Notes: generated from the sequence alone by a model not told the origin. 64,000 bases of DNA from Nannobrachium achirus (GCA_963921795.1 OY997647.1:62329155-62393154); one strand, 5' to 3'. Shown: positions 52,469 to 63,099, numbered from the stretch's first letter. A program made the numbers and translations.

Positions 52469-53037
52469 TTAAAGGGATATTTCACTTAAAAAAAACCTTT
52501 TGGTCATTTTATCGTTTAATCAGGTTTTTATGAACACCCTGAACAGATTCTAATTTGTTGGATTCAAAATGTAGATATTTGATGTAAATGTTATCAGGCC
52601 CTCCAGGCCCAGCGCCTCTCCCCATACACACCCATTGTAACTTCAAACTCCATTTTAACCTTGATAGATTCATTAAAAACACCCATTATTTATTCTGGTG
52701 ACTCATACTACCCTCCTAATACGTGAGCAGGCAGTTTTTTCGATAACTTTTTTCATTATTATTTCGTTTTACATCTTACATTTTCCCAAAGAATTATTAA
52801 AAATAAATGAAAAAAGTTATTGAAAAAACACGGCCTGCTCACGTATTAGGAGGGTAGTATGAGTCAACAGAAAAAAGAATAATGGGTGTTTTTAATGAAT
52901 CTATCATGGTTAAAATGGAGTTTGAATGGTGTGTATGGGGAGAGGCCCTGGGCCTGGAGGGCCTGATGACATTTACATCAAATATGTAAATATTGAATCA
53001 AGCAAAGATTTTTTTTTAAAGTGAAATATCGCTTTAA
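52469..53037. mobile_element. TTAA-flanked foldback element, arms about 240 bp
   Basis: AAGGGATATTTCACTTAAAA mirrored near GTGAAATATCGCTTTAA, TTAA on both sides. The arms share CTCATACTACCCTCCTAATA and its mirror. Confidence 0.85.
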
Positions 53038-53173
53038 CAAGTTAACGCATTAAACGAAACAAATGACAGTAACATACAGTACATGTATACAAACAGACCA
53101 TCTTTCCCTAGAATAATGACCATATATTATAGGGGAACCTTTTCTAATAGACAACAGAGATTGGTTGTCAGTC

Positions 53174-53415
53174 TAAAGGCCCATTCCCACTGGGCCAGAT
53201 AACAGATATCTGGAGATATTTCTCCAGATATTTTTCCATGCAAAGTGGATGGTAGATACAGATAAAAAAAAAGTCTACCACAGATATTTGCCACAGATAC
53301 TTTTATCTGTGGCAAAACATTTTTTTATCTGTATCTACCATCCACTTTGCATGGAAAAATATCTGGAGAAATATCTCCAGATATCTGTTATCTGGCCCAG
53401 TGGGAATGGGCCTTA
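53174..53415. mobile_element. Near-perfect palindrome, arms about 105 bp
   Basis: AAGGCCCATTCCCACTGGGC mirrored exactly by GCCCAGTGGGAATGGGCCTT. The arms are almost identical throughout (TAACAGATATCTGGAGATAT etc.), with a short asymmetric centre. Confidence 0.93.
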
Positions 53416-53821
53416 ACACTGGTTCTGATGCAGTTCCACTGTGGCTCCCATCATAAAATGTGAGTAAATGATTCCTTGACAACTTTACTTTTAAAAGCAG
53501 GATGGCTCACATCTGCTACACTGGCTCTGGTGAGAAATGGGTGCACTTCGCTTACCTGAGTTAAACATTTCTTTCAAAATATGTGGACCTCGCCATATGA
53601 TCTTATGAGCCATGGTCATGGTAACCCTGAATTCTACAGGGAGCCTGTTGAGCTCTCTAAACTGCATCCTATCTATTTGGCTCTAGAGCTCAACCCTAGT
53701 ATGACCTAGGGCATTCACGAATAGTGATTTTTAGTATTCGAATTATTCAACCTCAAAGTATTCGAATAGTCGAATATTCGACAGGACTGGCCAAACTGTC
53801 AAAGTAAGCAAGAGGCAAACA

Positions 53822-53886
53822 TTGTGAAAATAACCGATCTACATGCTCACAACGCCTCACGTTGTGAGCATGTAGATCGGTTATCT
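53822..53886. repeat. Hairpin copy 39 (variant AACCGATC, CATGC)
   Basis: AATAACCGATCTACATGCTC and GAGCATGTAGATCGGTTAT. The A-for-G change in AACC/GGTT is in both arms. Confidence 0.94.
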
Positions 53887-54575
53887 CTTCTGAGCTCACT
53901 GTAGCTTGTTTTTCAGAGACTTTTTAGGGGTGTAAAATGTGGCAAGTGTGGCGTGGTGCGTGACAAGAGGTTAAATTGCGTCTCACTCTCAAAGCGTGAG
54001 ACTTGGCAGCCCTGTGACTATAACCAGGCTCATCATCATTGAGCTGTTGTGGTACAGTGTCTTTAAAACAATACATTGTTCTTTGAGGTCTTGTGGACAA
54101 TATTTTAACAACTGCATTCTCTGATCCAGGGACGTGCTGGGCCCCTGATTCAGCCCGGGAAAAAGAGTTGGAGAGGCCCCCATTGTGCGCTATTCACGAT
54201 ATTCCTGGCCCCGCCCCCGGCTTCCTGTTCATATCCTGAAAGAAAATAAAAAACATCATTTGGTTTCCTGTGTCCTTGCATTAAAGTGTCAGTAGAGGCG
54301 CTCTGGGCTCTTGGCTCTGAATGAACCGGTGTTGCCATGTCTGCTTATAATAAGCAATTGGTGTCGTTGTTTATTGGGCTTACTTTCTAATATTTTTTAA
54401 ACCAGTGGTTCCCAAATCCTTTCATATCAAGGACCCCAGATTAACAGATTTGTCCACAGTCGCAGACCCCCATCTGAAAATATGTGGTGCCAGGGACCGC
54501 CACACAGATTTGTGTTGTTAAAATGTTTCAAAAATATTCAAATTATTTTCGTTTTTTCTTTCCTCTATATTTTTT

Positions 54576-54635
54576 AAATAGCAAATATACAAGCTCACAA
54601 TGTGACACATTGTGAGCTTGCTGATCTGCTATTTT
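54576..54635. repeat. Hairpin copy 40 (shortened)
   Basis: AAATAGCAAATATACAAGCT, CACAATGTGACACATTGTG, AGCTTGCTGATCTGCTATTT. Confidence 0.9.
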
Positions 54636-55032
54636 CAAATGTAAAGTAGTAAAACTGAACCTAGTTAATTCTATTGGGCTTATTATTCATAGACCTGGCC
54701 GCTTGTCTCTGGCAATATCTGGCAACAGACAATTCCCTGTCACTTCCTTGGGATCTCTTGTTCTTCGACTTGGGAGGAAGTGAAAAGATGTTTAAAAATG
54801 CTCCAGCGCCCTCTGTAAAAGGAAAATGGCAGCCTCCATAGAATGGCCAGGAATATCGTGAATAGAGAGAGATCTCTCTCTCTATAGCGCTGCTGCTGCT
54901 ACTCAAAGATTTGTGACAAAGTGACAAGCCAGTGGGCCAATTACATGAGTTATATTTTGTCGTTGTCGGGTGGAAACCTTATATGTCCAAAACCGTTTGT
55001 TTTGTATTTATCATTTTTAAAATGATTTAAAC

Positions 55033-55113
55033 TAGTGAAAACAGCCGATCTACAATCACACAACGCCTCGCACCACGAGGCGTTGTGTGCTTGTAGTTCG
55101 GCTGTTTTCACTA
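55033..55113. repeat. Hairpin copy 41
   Basis: TAGTGAAAACAGCCGATCTA and TAGTTCGGCTGTTTTCACTA; inner CACACAACGCCTCG/CGAGGCGTTGTGTG. Confidence 0.93.
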
Positions 55114-55359
55114 CTTTTGTGCAACGGCCTTGTATGATGAAGCAGGGCTTTGCATTGCGAAAAAATGTATACATTTGAAACTTGGAGATACAAGGTTTCT
55201 GTCCGACAGTGACGATTTACTTTGTTGGCCGCCCAGCCCCCAAAATGGAACTAAGGCCGACATTTTATTTTTACTTTTTTCCTAATGACCGGCCGGGAAT
55301 GAACCGGCCGTTCGGGAGTTGGCCCGCTTTTTCCAATGGCCAGCACGTCCCTGACTGCA

Positions 55360-55770
55360 TCATATGAACTCCTCTGTATGAATGGATGTCATCAGAGGCT
55401 GAATGAAACATGTTCCACAGGGCAGAGTCCATCTGGACCCAATGTTTCTCCCACTCTGACATATTAGCATAACCTCTGCAATCTATTCTCCCCATTCATT
55501 CTTTTCATCTCCTCTCTCCTGTTTAGATTGCCCTTGGCGGCCTCTGCTAATCAACCCTGTATCTCTTTTTGACCAAGTTACTTGTTGCTCTTTTCATTTA
55601 GCTTGACTTGAGACATTTGAGCCAAAACTAGCCAGAGATATTCCTCGTACAAGATCCCTGTGTTACACCTCTCTGTGTGCTGAATTAGGAGGTGGGGAAA
55701 ACGTTCTAGTGAAAGAAATAAGTGGATGAATGGGACAATTTTTTTATAACTTTTTTTTCAGCTGTGATTA
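55360..55770. other. Gene-free stretch
   Basis: No recognised repeat or coding sequence. Confidence 0.5.
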
Positions 55771-55773
55771 CTC

Positions 55774-56123
55774 TTAAAGGAGTAGTTCACCCCCAAAATG
55801 ACTTTTTTTCTTTTGATTAGTCACGCCATGGAGACTAGAGTTCAATAATATGTTTAGTTTTTTGTCACATTCCTAAGACAAAAATGTGATAACAATAAAT
55901 GTACCCCCATTCGTTCCGGATGGGGACCCGTTTCGAAACGGGTCCCCATCCGGAATCAATGGGGGTAAATTTACTCGAGTCAAATTTTTGTCTCAGGAAT
56001 GTGACAAAAAACAAAAAATATTATTGAACTCTACTCTCCATGGCATGAGTAATCAATAGAAAAAAAAGTCATTTTGGGGGTGAACTACTCCTTTTTAATT
56101 TTGGGGGTGAACTACTCCTTTAA
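55774..56123. mobile_element. TTAA-flanked foldback MITE (intact axis)
   Basis: AAGGAGTAGTTCACCCCCAA and TTGGGGGTGAACTACTCCTT, TTAA at both ends. The axis is the palindrome GACCCGTTTCGAAACGGGTC. The right terminus is duplicated. Confidence 0.9.
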
Positions 56124-57035
56124 CACAAGATCGGAAAATGCAATAAAACAAAAACACGTGAAAACACGAGTCCGGATATACTCGTCAAGGGAAGTGATAG
56201 CGCCTCCCTTGGTATGAAGGCACACTTATTGTAGTGGAGGGAAAACAAATGTTTTCCATTAGTAATCATTGCTGTGAGTTTGTTCAGTAATGGAGATCTC
56301 TGTCTATCCTGCTCTTTTGTAAAAGGAATACATATTTTCAATTTGGGATATAAATTGTATGAAATCGAAAATAGAGAATCCTAATCTTGCATAAGCAGAC
56401 AATCTGAGATCTTCACCTACCAAAATGTCTAAATGGTGAAAACTAAATTCAATGTAGTGGCAAAAACCTGAGTGGAAACCAGAAGGAAATTTAAATTGCA
56501 GAACTGAAACAGAGACTTTAGAGAATCATTTCGCTATCATGATTGGTTTTCTCTGCAGCTGCTTCAGGCCCTACACTGAATCTAGATGTCAGATCAGACG
56601 TATTCTTATGCAGAGATCTCTGGTCATCTGGATATCAGCCTCAATTTGATAGTGTTCTAGACTAATTCCATTTTATCTGCTTTTTTTCAAAGGGGGCTGT
56701 CTTTGGAAAATATCTTAGGGCTGACTGCATTTCCTGCAGTGTTCATTTTGTTGACTAAGACCAAGGCTAAAAAAATTCCAGAGGATTAAGACTACTCAAA
56801 AGACTAAGACAAAATCAGAATTTGCTGTAAAAATGTACACTGATTTCCTGACATACACAAAGTCAAGTCACATAAATGCATTGTATTACAACTATTTGAT
56901 TTAACTAGCGCAATATCAGTTGTTGGATTAGTTGGCAATGTAGCCAAATACCACACAAACACTTTCTGACATGAACAATAAGGCCAACACACGCTTAGCA
57001 ATCACAATGGCAAGTGACCTGTTCATCCCTTACAT
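56124..57035. other. Gene-free stretch
   Basis: AT-rich; nothing recognised. Confidence 0.5.
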
Positions 57036-57037
57036 CA

Positions 57038-57510
57038 GGGGTGGGCAACTTTGATGATGGAGAGGACCACTACATTTTCACACTGACTCCAGAGGGCCAC
57101 AATGCATATACATAGCAAAAATAGCCGATCTACAAGCTCAAAACGCCTCGCAGTGCGGCGCGTTTTGAGCTTGTAGATCTGCTATTTTTGCTATTTTTTT
57201 AATTGGAATCCTCAAAGTAACTTTTTTTTTCTTTTGTTTTTAAATTTCAAATACATTTATATGTTCTTATGTTAACTTTATGAACTTAAATACAAATACA
57301 TTGGACATAAAAATACAATAACATTTTAATACTAGTCATTTAGCTACTAATATAGACTGAAGTAGTCTAATTAAAGTGGGTAATTTTTCCATGTATGGAA
57401 TTATAACAGCTGAAATCAATAATATATCAGTACTCCAATATCAACCTGCGGGCCGCAATAAGTGAAGGTGGGGGCCGTATGTGACCCCCGGGCCGCCAGT
57501 TGCCCATGTA
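57038..57510. mobile_element. hAT-like MITE (family H) with hairpin
   Basis: CAGGGGTGGGCAACTTTGAT at the left and CGGGCCGCCAGTTGCCCAT at the right. Confidence 0.75.
57114..57192. repeat. Hairpin copy 42 (variant CAAAACGC/GCGTTTTG)
   Basis: AGCAAAAATAGCCGATCTAC and GTAGATCTGCTATTTTTGCT; inner AAGCTCAAAACGC mirrored by GCGTTTTGAGCTT. Confidence 0.95.
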
Positions 57511-57672
57511 TGCCTTACATCATCACTTCCATCTGGACGAAGATACAGAACTGAAATGGGAAAAGGTTTGTTTTCGTAGATGTTTGACGCTTCAGCCTTT
57601 GCTGCATTAAACAAACTGCCTCGCTGATGTTTTTGTGTATACTGGGGACTTCATGCATTGTCTTGGTGTTAT

Positions 57673-57937
57673 TGGGGCGGCAGTGGCTCAGGGGTAGAGA
57701 AACCGTCATTAGAACACGGAGGGTTCCCAAAGGGTTCCCAGTTTGATCCCGGGCTCCCCCAGAGTTAGTGTTGAAGAGTCCTTGAGCAAAACTCTTAACC
57801 CCTAGTTGCTCCCGGTGAGCAGGTTGGTGCCTTGCATGGTTTCCTCAGCCATGTATGTGTGAATGGGTGAATGTAATGCACAATCTCTGTAAAGCGCCTT
57901 GGATAAAGGCGCTATATAAATGCACCTTTTACCTTTT
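57673..57937 (+). mobile_element. tRNA-derived SINE
   Basis: The tRNA-like head has an A-box-like TGGCTCAGGGGTAGAG and a B-box-like GGTTCCCAGTTTGATCC. The tail GCGCCTTGGATAAAGGCGCT followed by ATATAAATGCA is the conserved 3' end of many fish SINEs shared with an L2-type LINE. It is not a functional tRNA gene because the cloverleaf is broken. Confidence 0.7.
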
Positions 57938-58079
57938 AGTCGCATTTACTGTAGAAACCTCCTGACACTGTGCGTGCGTCACAGTGTGTGACACCTCATC
58001 CCAGCTCAGCAGAAGGATATAGCTGACCTGCTCTGACATCACAATGATGTTGCAAATGAATACTGTCCTTGTCTGACAT

Positions 58080-58240
58080 CATAGACCTATGACGTCTAAC
58101 ATCATCCCTTTTATGCCCATATATGGAGATCCCTGACATCATCAATTTTAAGCCCATAACTGGGAATGCCCATATATGGACTTATTGTGTCAGTCTCATG
58201 TGGTCTGTGACGTCAAACATCTATGATGTCAGACGTCAGT
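58080..58240. repeat. Repeat with two perfect CArG boxes
   Basis: CCATATATGG at 58117-58126 and 58170-58179, in a sequence related to that at 5990-6185 (TTATGCCCATA...GGAGAT). CArG boxes are SRF sites; function here is unproven. Confidence 0.5.
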
Positions 58241-58340
58241 CATCATCACATTCTTTTGGTCAAAGTTGATCCCATGCCAAAGAGCCAGTGCTCGGCCAGT
58301 AGTCTGCTGTCACCCAGGCGGTTACGTACACGCGCCCAGG

Positions 58341-58383
58341 AGCGTGACCTCGCCCTTAGGGCGTGACCTCGCCCTTAGGGCGT
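58341..58383 (+). repeat. Tandem duplication of a 20-bp unit
   Basis: GCGTGACCTCGCCCTTAGG occurs twice in direct succession. Confidence 0.9.
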
Positions 58384-59181
58384 CATATGGTGTTATGTTG
58401 TTCTGTGCTATATGAGGAATATCCCTGAGGGGACAAAGACATTGTTATTAAATGTGAGTCACATTAGTCCAGGCGTTTCGGGCAGGAATAGGGTGGAATC
58501 GTGCACTTTATGATAGAAGCATGAAATATGGCACACAGTTAGAACATGCCATATGGAACATTTTTAGTATAGTAAAGTCTATGAGAGCCCAACTTTGATT
58601 GGCTCCCACAAGTTTCCCAAGACAAATCTGCGATGGCCCTATAGCCAAAAATCTTCCATATGGCATGTTCTAACTGAGTGCCAAATTTCATGCTTCTATC
58701 ATAAAGTGCACGATTTCTGCCTGAAACGCTCTGACTACATTCTGTGCTGTAAACAATGCAGCCTTTTCTTTCTTTCTTTTGTCTTTTTATTTTTACCTGA
58801 ATGCACTGCATTGCAACACTATTTACGGGCTGGACATAAATAATACATTTTTGGAAGGAGCTGTGGGCCATATAAAATCTGCCCACATATGTCACGATTG
58901 GCCTGGATTTTGGACTGCTGTATCCTACTGTACACTACAGTGTATGAGTTCCATCTTGATGACATGTGACTATAATGTGTATGTAATATTTAAAAATCTT
59001 TTTTTGCAAAAATCTGCCTCCTGGTGGCGCTACAACAGGCCGATGTGTGTGCACAGTTTCACATGGATCAGGCCAACGCTCTACACAGTCGGGTACACAG
59101 ATGGATGGACAGGGTGAAAACATAATCTTTGGCATGCCTTTGGAATGACAGAGACAATAATGCATGGCAGATGGAGCTATG

Positions 59182-59247
59182 GTGGATGGATGGATGGATG
59201 GATGGATGGATGCATGGATGGATGGATGGATGGATGGATGGATGCAT
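59182..59247 (+). repeat. (ATGG)n microsatellite
   Basis: About 15 GGAT/ATGG units with two GCATGG interruptions. Confidence 0.95.
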
Positions 59248-59965
59248 GGCTTACATACTAAGCCATTCATCCATCTATCCACTGTATGGTCCTTGAATGA
59301 CCATGCCAGTTTCACTACGTCATTTTCTATCCTCGACTTAAAGGACAACTTCACTACTTTTCAACCAATCTTCATGTAATTGGTCCTCACTAATGTTCAC
59401 GATAAAATGGCACAATTCTTTTATACTCTGTCTCTCTTAGGAGGGCTGTGGGCAGTTCAGAAACCCGCCTGCCAGTGATTTATTTCTTTCTTTCTTTAAC
59501 AAGATAAAATATGATTTTATTATTGCTGGAACAATGGCAATAGAAAGCCTGCAGTTTCTATTCGCTTGGATTCCCCAAGCTAATAGAAACTGTTAGGCGG
59601 GTTTCTGAACTGACCACAGCCCTCAAAGAGACACAATTTACAATTTAGGCATTTAGCAGACGCTCTTAATCAAGAGCGACTTACAATAAGCAAGGTAATA
59701 CATCAGTACATCAATACTATAAATGCATAGAAATTGTACTCTTAGTACTTATGAGAAACGTAGCTAGACCAAGCAACTATTCAGTCAAAACTTTATAAAA
59801 ACAAAAAGTGCTTAGGACAACAACAATTCTAGTTCCATTCCCTGGTTTAAAAATAACTGTGAAGGGGTGAGGTAGGGAACGAAGAAGAGGTCCAAGGCAA
59901 CTCTGTTCAGTTCAAAAATAGCAAGCAACATTATTTTAGCACTCATGGCAGCAAAGATAAAAAAC

Positions 59966-60008
59966 ACGACCGACGCGTTTCGGCCACTAGTGGCCTTCAT
60001 CAGGGTCC
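59966..60008 (-). ncRNA. Hammerhead ribozyme core in a Penelope-like element remnant
   Basis: On the minus strand: GACC (stem I), CTGATGA (60003-59997), stem II GGCC...GGCC, GAAA (59981-59978), a 2-bp stem III CG/CG, UC, then GGTC (59971-59968) pairing with GACC. The order CUGAUGA - stem II - GAAA - stem III - UH - stem I is the hammerhead consensus. Penelope-like elements are known to carry type-I hammerheads with tiny stem III. Predicted cleavage is after the C at 59972. Activity is inferred. Confidence 0.72.
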
Positions 60009-60282
60009 GTTGGAAATGACTGTGACAAACGTCATTAAATAGCGCCCACTATCATTCACAGGACTTCACCAATCAGTGATTAATAGACAGTAACAACCTA
60101 GACCACACCCATAGAAAAAAATAAAATACATCAAGTTGGACTCAAAAGGCCCCATAGATCAATAAGATAACAGGAAATACAATACAAAAATTGCTAAATT
60201 AGAACCACAGAAAATAATATTCAAAGTGTATACAAAGATCACAATGTCAACTAGATATAAAATAAGCTAAATGGCTAAATAA

Positions 60283-60393
60283 TTAGAGGAAAGGAGAGAA
60301 GTCAATGTCATCATTGAGACCAGGGTAGTTAGTAGCTTTTAGTGTGATGATCCAAAAAGTCTCTCTTTGGAGAAGCTGTTTTAGTCTGTCCCC
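60283..60393 (-). pseudogene. C-terminal fragment of a Penelope-like retroelement protein
   Basis: The minus-strand frame includes QLLQRETFWIITLKA and GLNDDIDFSPFL followed by TAA at 60285-60283. This resembles the region after the GIY-YIG endonuclease in Penelope-like proteins. No reverse transcriptase part is present, so it is a 5'-truncated remnant. The hammerhead core lies about 280 bases downstream, as expected for such an element's 3' part. Confidence 0.6.
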
Positions 60394-60649
60394 ACAAAAA
60401 GTGCTATCTAAATGACATGTACTGTATGGTCATTGAGTATAGGCAAGTGCTACAGTAAGTGCTATGGGCTAAGGTGGAGTCTGAAGAGGTGAGTCTTCAG
60501 ACCACGGCGGAAGCTAGGGAGTGTGAGTCTGCAATTCAAAGACACAGACCGAGTAGAAAGAAATTGTGATATTTTATCGTGAACATTAGTGAGGAGTGAG
60601 GACCAATTATAGGAAGATAGGTTGAAAAGTGGTGAAGTCATCCTTTAAC

Positions 60650-61520
60650 GTCCACACATTGTATAATAAAAATGGACCCATTTTTCGATTTTGCTTGATT
60701 ACATTTTCTCCATAGTAGTTAATATATTATAGAACTTTAAAATGCAGCACTTAGAACCAAACTTTTCCCCCACAGGTGTATTAGAATATTGCTCAACAGT
60801 TTAACAGTATGTAATAGTAATTCAAGTGTAAATAAATGCTACAGTTGTTTTCACACAAGTCTGAATTACCCATGCCTAAGGTTTAATGGTATCCTGTGGA
60901 AATAAGCTTAGTCTTTTCATGGATCTCCTTTTAGTAGACCTTGTACCAGTGAACTGTACCGTCATGAAACTGTACCTTTTCCTATGCAAACTTCTAATAA
61001 AGTCTTCAATCAATCAAAATCCGTATTTGTCCACATTTCAACATGAACGGGGGTGAGTATAGGACCAAAAATACAATGATCTAAAAAGTCATTTATGAAA
61101 CAATGGCCTATTATGTTGACATGTGACCAGAGTTGGGGGGGAAAGACAATGTAACACCAGTATTGTGCTTTAAAATAAACAAATAAAATGGATCATGTGT
61201 ATTCAAAGAAGTAATCTGTGGGTGTTAGAGTACAGTCAGTTGAGAGATGAGCCCAACTGTGGTGTTTAAGGGAGCACCGTTTGTGTAGTTTAGACTGAAT
61301 CAAAAGAATAAAGCATTATTGTCCAGATCAAATTATTTGCTCTATCACTGTCTGGGTGATAACTGATATATGGTAGTTTTACGTGTACATATGCTATTTG
61401 TTCTCTATTTGCTATATCAGTCTGTCTTGGTGACATTGGTGACATTTATGTATTTGGAAGAGATATACGTTGATCTTCAAGTACTGATTGAACCATCCCA
61501 GACAACAAGAGAAGCATTCA
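60650..61520. other. Gene-free stretch
   Basis: AT-rich; apart from the LINE 3' end at 60893-61020, nothing recognised. Confidence 0.5.
60893..61020 (+). mobile_element. LINE 3' end with (ATCA)n tail
   Basis: Nearly identical to the copy at 49985, including GTACCAGTGAACTGTACCGT and the tail AGTCTTCAATCAATC. Confidence 0.6.
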
Positions 61521-61523
61521 TTC

Positions 61524-62317
61524 TTAAAGGAGTAGTTCACCCCCAAAATGACTTTTTTTCTATTGATTAGTCACGCCATGGAGACTAGAGTTCAATAATA
61601 TTTTTAGTTTTTTGTCACATTCCTAAGACAAAAATGTGATAACAATAAATTTACCCCCATTCGTTCCTGATGGGGACCCGTTTCGAAACTAGCCTGGTTA
61701 ATAAACCTGACTGCACAACACCACCCCCTGTTGGTAGTGGTGGTGTTGTGTAGTCTGGCCCTTCACATTAAATAAGCTTTTTCCATCAGCCCTCAGAGAG
61801 GGCGAGCCAATCAGGGCTGTAGGCTTGGGGCACGTGGTGGGTGGTGGCCTGGTTCAAAACCATTCAGCCAATCAGGCGAGTCTGTGTGTATTCAAACACT
61901 TCCCCCCTCCACTCTTATTACAGACATCAAACAGATTGTAGTCTTTGATGCTTTCAGTGACTAACGAGCTATTGACACTTGTATGGCTCAATCAATTACA
62001 GCAGCTCACAAGCCCTTTGAAGTTCAGAGGGAGCAATTAAGAGCAAGTCAACTTAACATTTTTTTAAACCACCCCCTGCCCACCCCCCCAGAAGTGGAAT
62101 GTCTGCCCGAAATCTCAGACTCTCTTCCCAAAACGAAGTGTGTGATAGAGTCTGACGCTTGCAGTCAGGCTATTTCGAAACGGGTCCGGAATCAATGGGT
62201 CCGATTTTTGTCTTAGGAATGCGACAGAACCCAAAAAATATTATTGAACTCTAGTCTCCATGGCGTGAGTAATCAATAGGAAAAAAAAGTCATTTTGGGG
62301 GTGAACTACTCCTTTAA
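61524..62317. mobile_element. TTAA-flanked foldback MITE with an element inserted at its axis
   Basis: Same ends as 55774-56123, with TTAA at 61524-61527 and 62314-62317. The axis is interrupted by the element at 61690-62172. Confidence 0.9.
61690..62172. mobile_element. DNA element inserted in a palindrome axis, TTTCGAAAC duplicated
   Basis: TAGCCTGGTTAATAAACC at the left and AGTCAGGCTA at the right. TTTCGAAAC occurs at 61681-61689 and 62173-62181, but only once in the uninterrupted copy (55931-55939). The superfamily is unclear. Confidence 0.82.
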
Positions 62318-62432
62318 ATAACCCAGCCTTCAGTTTACTGATTTCCCAAGAGAGATTCTCACTAAAGTTGGATATTTGGTTGTAATTACATTATTTGGAA
62401 GCTAAGAATTACCTGTATTAGGCTTTGGGCCA

Positions 62433-62632
62433 NNNNNNNNNNNNNNNNNNNNNNNNNNNNNNNNNNNNNNNNNNNNNNNNNNNNNNNNNNNNNNNNNNNN
62501 NNNNNNNNNNNNNNNNNNNNNNNNNNNNNNNNNNNNNNNNNNNNNNNNNNNNNNNNNNNNNNNNNNNNNNNNNNNNNNNNNNNNNNNNNNNNNNNNNNNN
62601 NNNNNNNNNNNNNNNNNNNNNNNNNNNNNNNN
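62433..62632. other. Assembly gap, 200 N
   Basis: A run of exactly 200 N, a conventional placeholder length. The true distance is unknown. Confidence 0.99.
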
Positions 62633-62735
62633 ACAAAGCTGCTGGCTATTGTTAGAATTGTCTGATAACTAATCATATAGAAGGCCTTCTATATGATTAG
62701 TTATCAAACAATTCTACAATAGCCAGCAGCTTTGT
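62633..62735. repeat. Near-perfect palindrome abutting the gap
   Basis: ACAAAGCTGCTGGCTATTGT mirrored by ACAATAGCCAGCAGCTTTGT around GAAGGCCTTC. Arms about 50 bases. Confidence 0.92.
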
Positions 62736-62790
62736 GTTCTCCCAGTCAGAATTAAACATTGGCCAAATTGTCAAATATTAGAGGCAGAAA

Positions 62791-62855
62791 TTGTGAAAAT
62801 AGCCGATCTACATGCTCACAACGCCTTGCAACGCGAGGCGTTGTGGAGCATGTAC
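62791..62855. repeat. Hairpin copy 43 (variant CATGC/GCATG)
   Basis: TTGTGAAAATAGCCGATCTA, CATGCTCACAACGCCTTGC, GCGAGGCGTTGTGGAGCATG; the outer right arm is lost and replaced by TACAAAGTACATG. Confidence 0.9.
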
Positions 62856-62861
62856 AAAGTA

Positions 62862-62896
62862 CATGTACTATATACTATATACTATATACTATATAC
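62862..62896 (+). repeat. (ATACT)n short tandem repeat
   Basis: Four to five units of TATACTA. Confidence 0.85.
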
Positions 62897-63099
62897 CAGT
62901 GGCGATGCGTGCCCCAAGGGACCGGACCTTCCGCACCCCGCACCCCCCCCCACCGCCCCCCCCCCCCCCCCCCCCCCCCCGCACGTACACATGCGCGCAA
63001 ATTGTATGCCTTTTTCATTCTTCTTTTTCTTTTACAAAACTGGTTAACAATGAACAGCAGACTGTGTACAAGGCAAGCACGCTGGGTAGGCTTAACCTA

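Larger units (their letters stand above)
54127..55353. mobile_element. hAT MITE (family M) with nested insertions
   Basis: CAGGGACGTGCTGGGCC and CCAGCACGTCCCTG. It holds a second hAT (CAGTGGTTCCCAAATCC at about 54404) and a family B MITE at about 54960-55215. Confidence 0.7.
59640..60545 (-). mobile_element. 5'-truncated Penelope-like element and a fish repeat flanking it
   Basis: Contains the Penelope-like C-terminal fragment and hammerhead. It is flanked by halves of a common fish repeat: TTTAGCAGACGCTCTTAATC near 59650 and GTGAGTCTTCAGACCACGG near 60490. The flanking repeat appears to have been split by the insertion. The whole lies inside a TTAA-flanked element. Confidence 0.5.
59338..60648. 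mobile_element. TTAA-flanked MITE interrupted by other repeats
   Basis: Outer ends AAGGACAACTTCACTACTTT and the mirrored AAGTGGTGAAGTCATCCTT are bounded by TTAA at 59338-59341 and 60645-60648. The TTAA target duplication is typical of piggyBac and Kolobok elements. No transposase is visible. Confidence 0.6.

Noticed and set aside
57673-57760. Functional tRNA gene
   Set aside because: A- and B-box-like motifs are present, but the fold is broken and the sequence continues into a SINE body and tail.
62386-62676. Open frames across the N run
   Set aside because: Artefacts of the 200-N gap.
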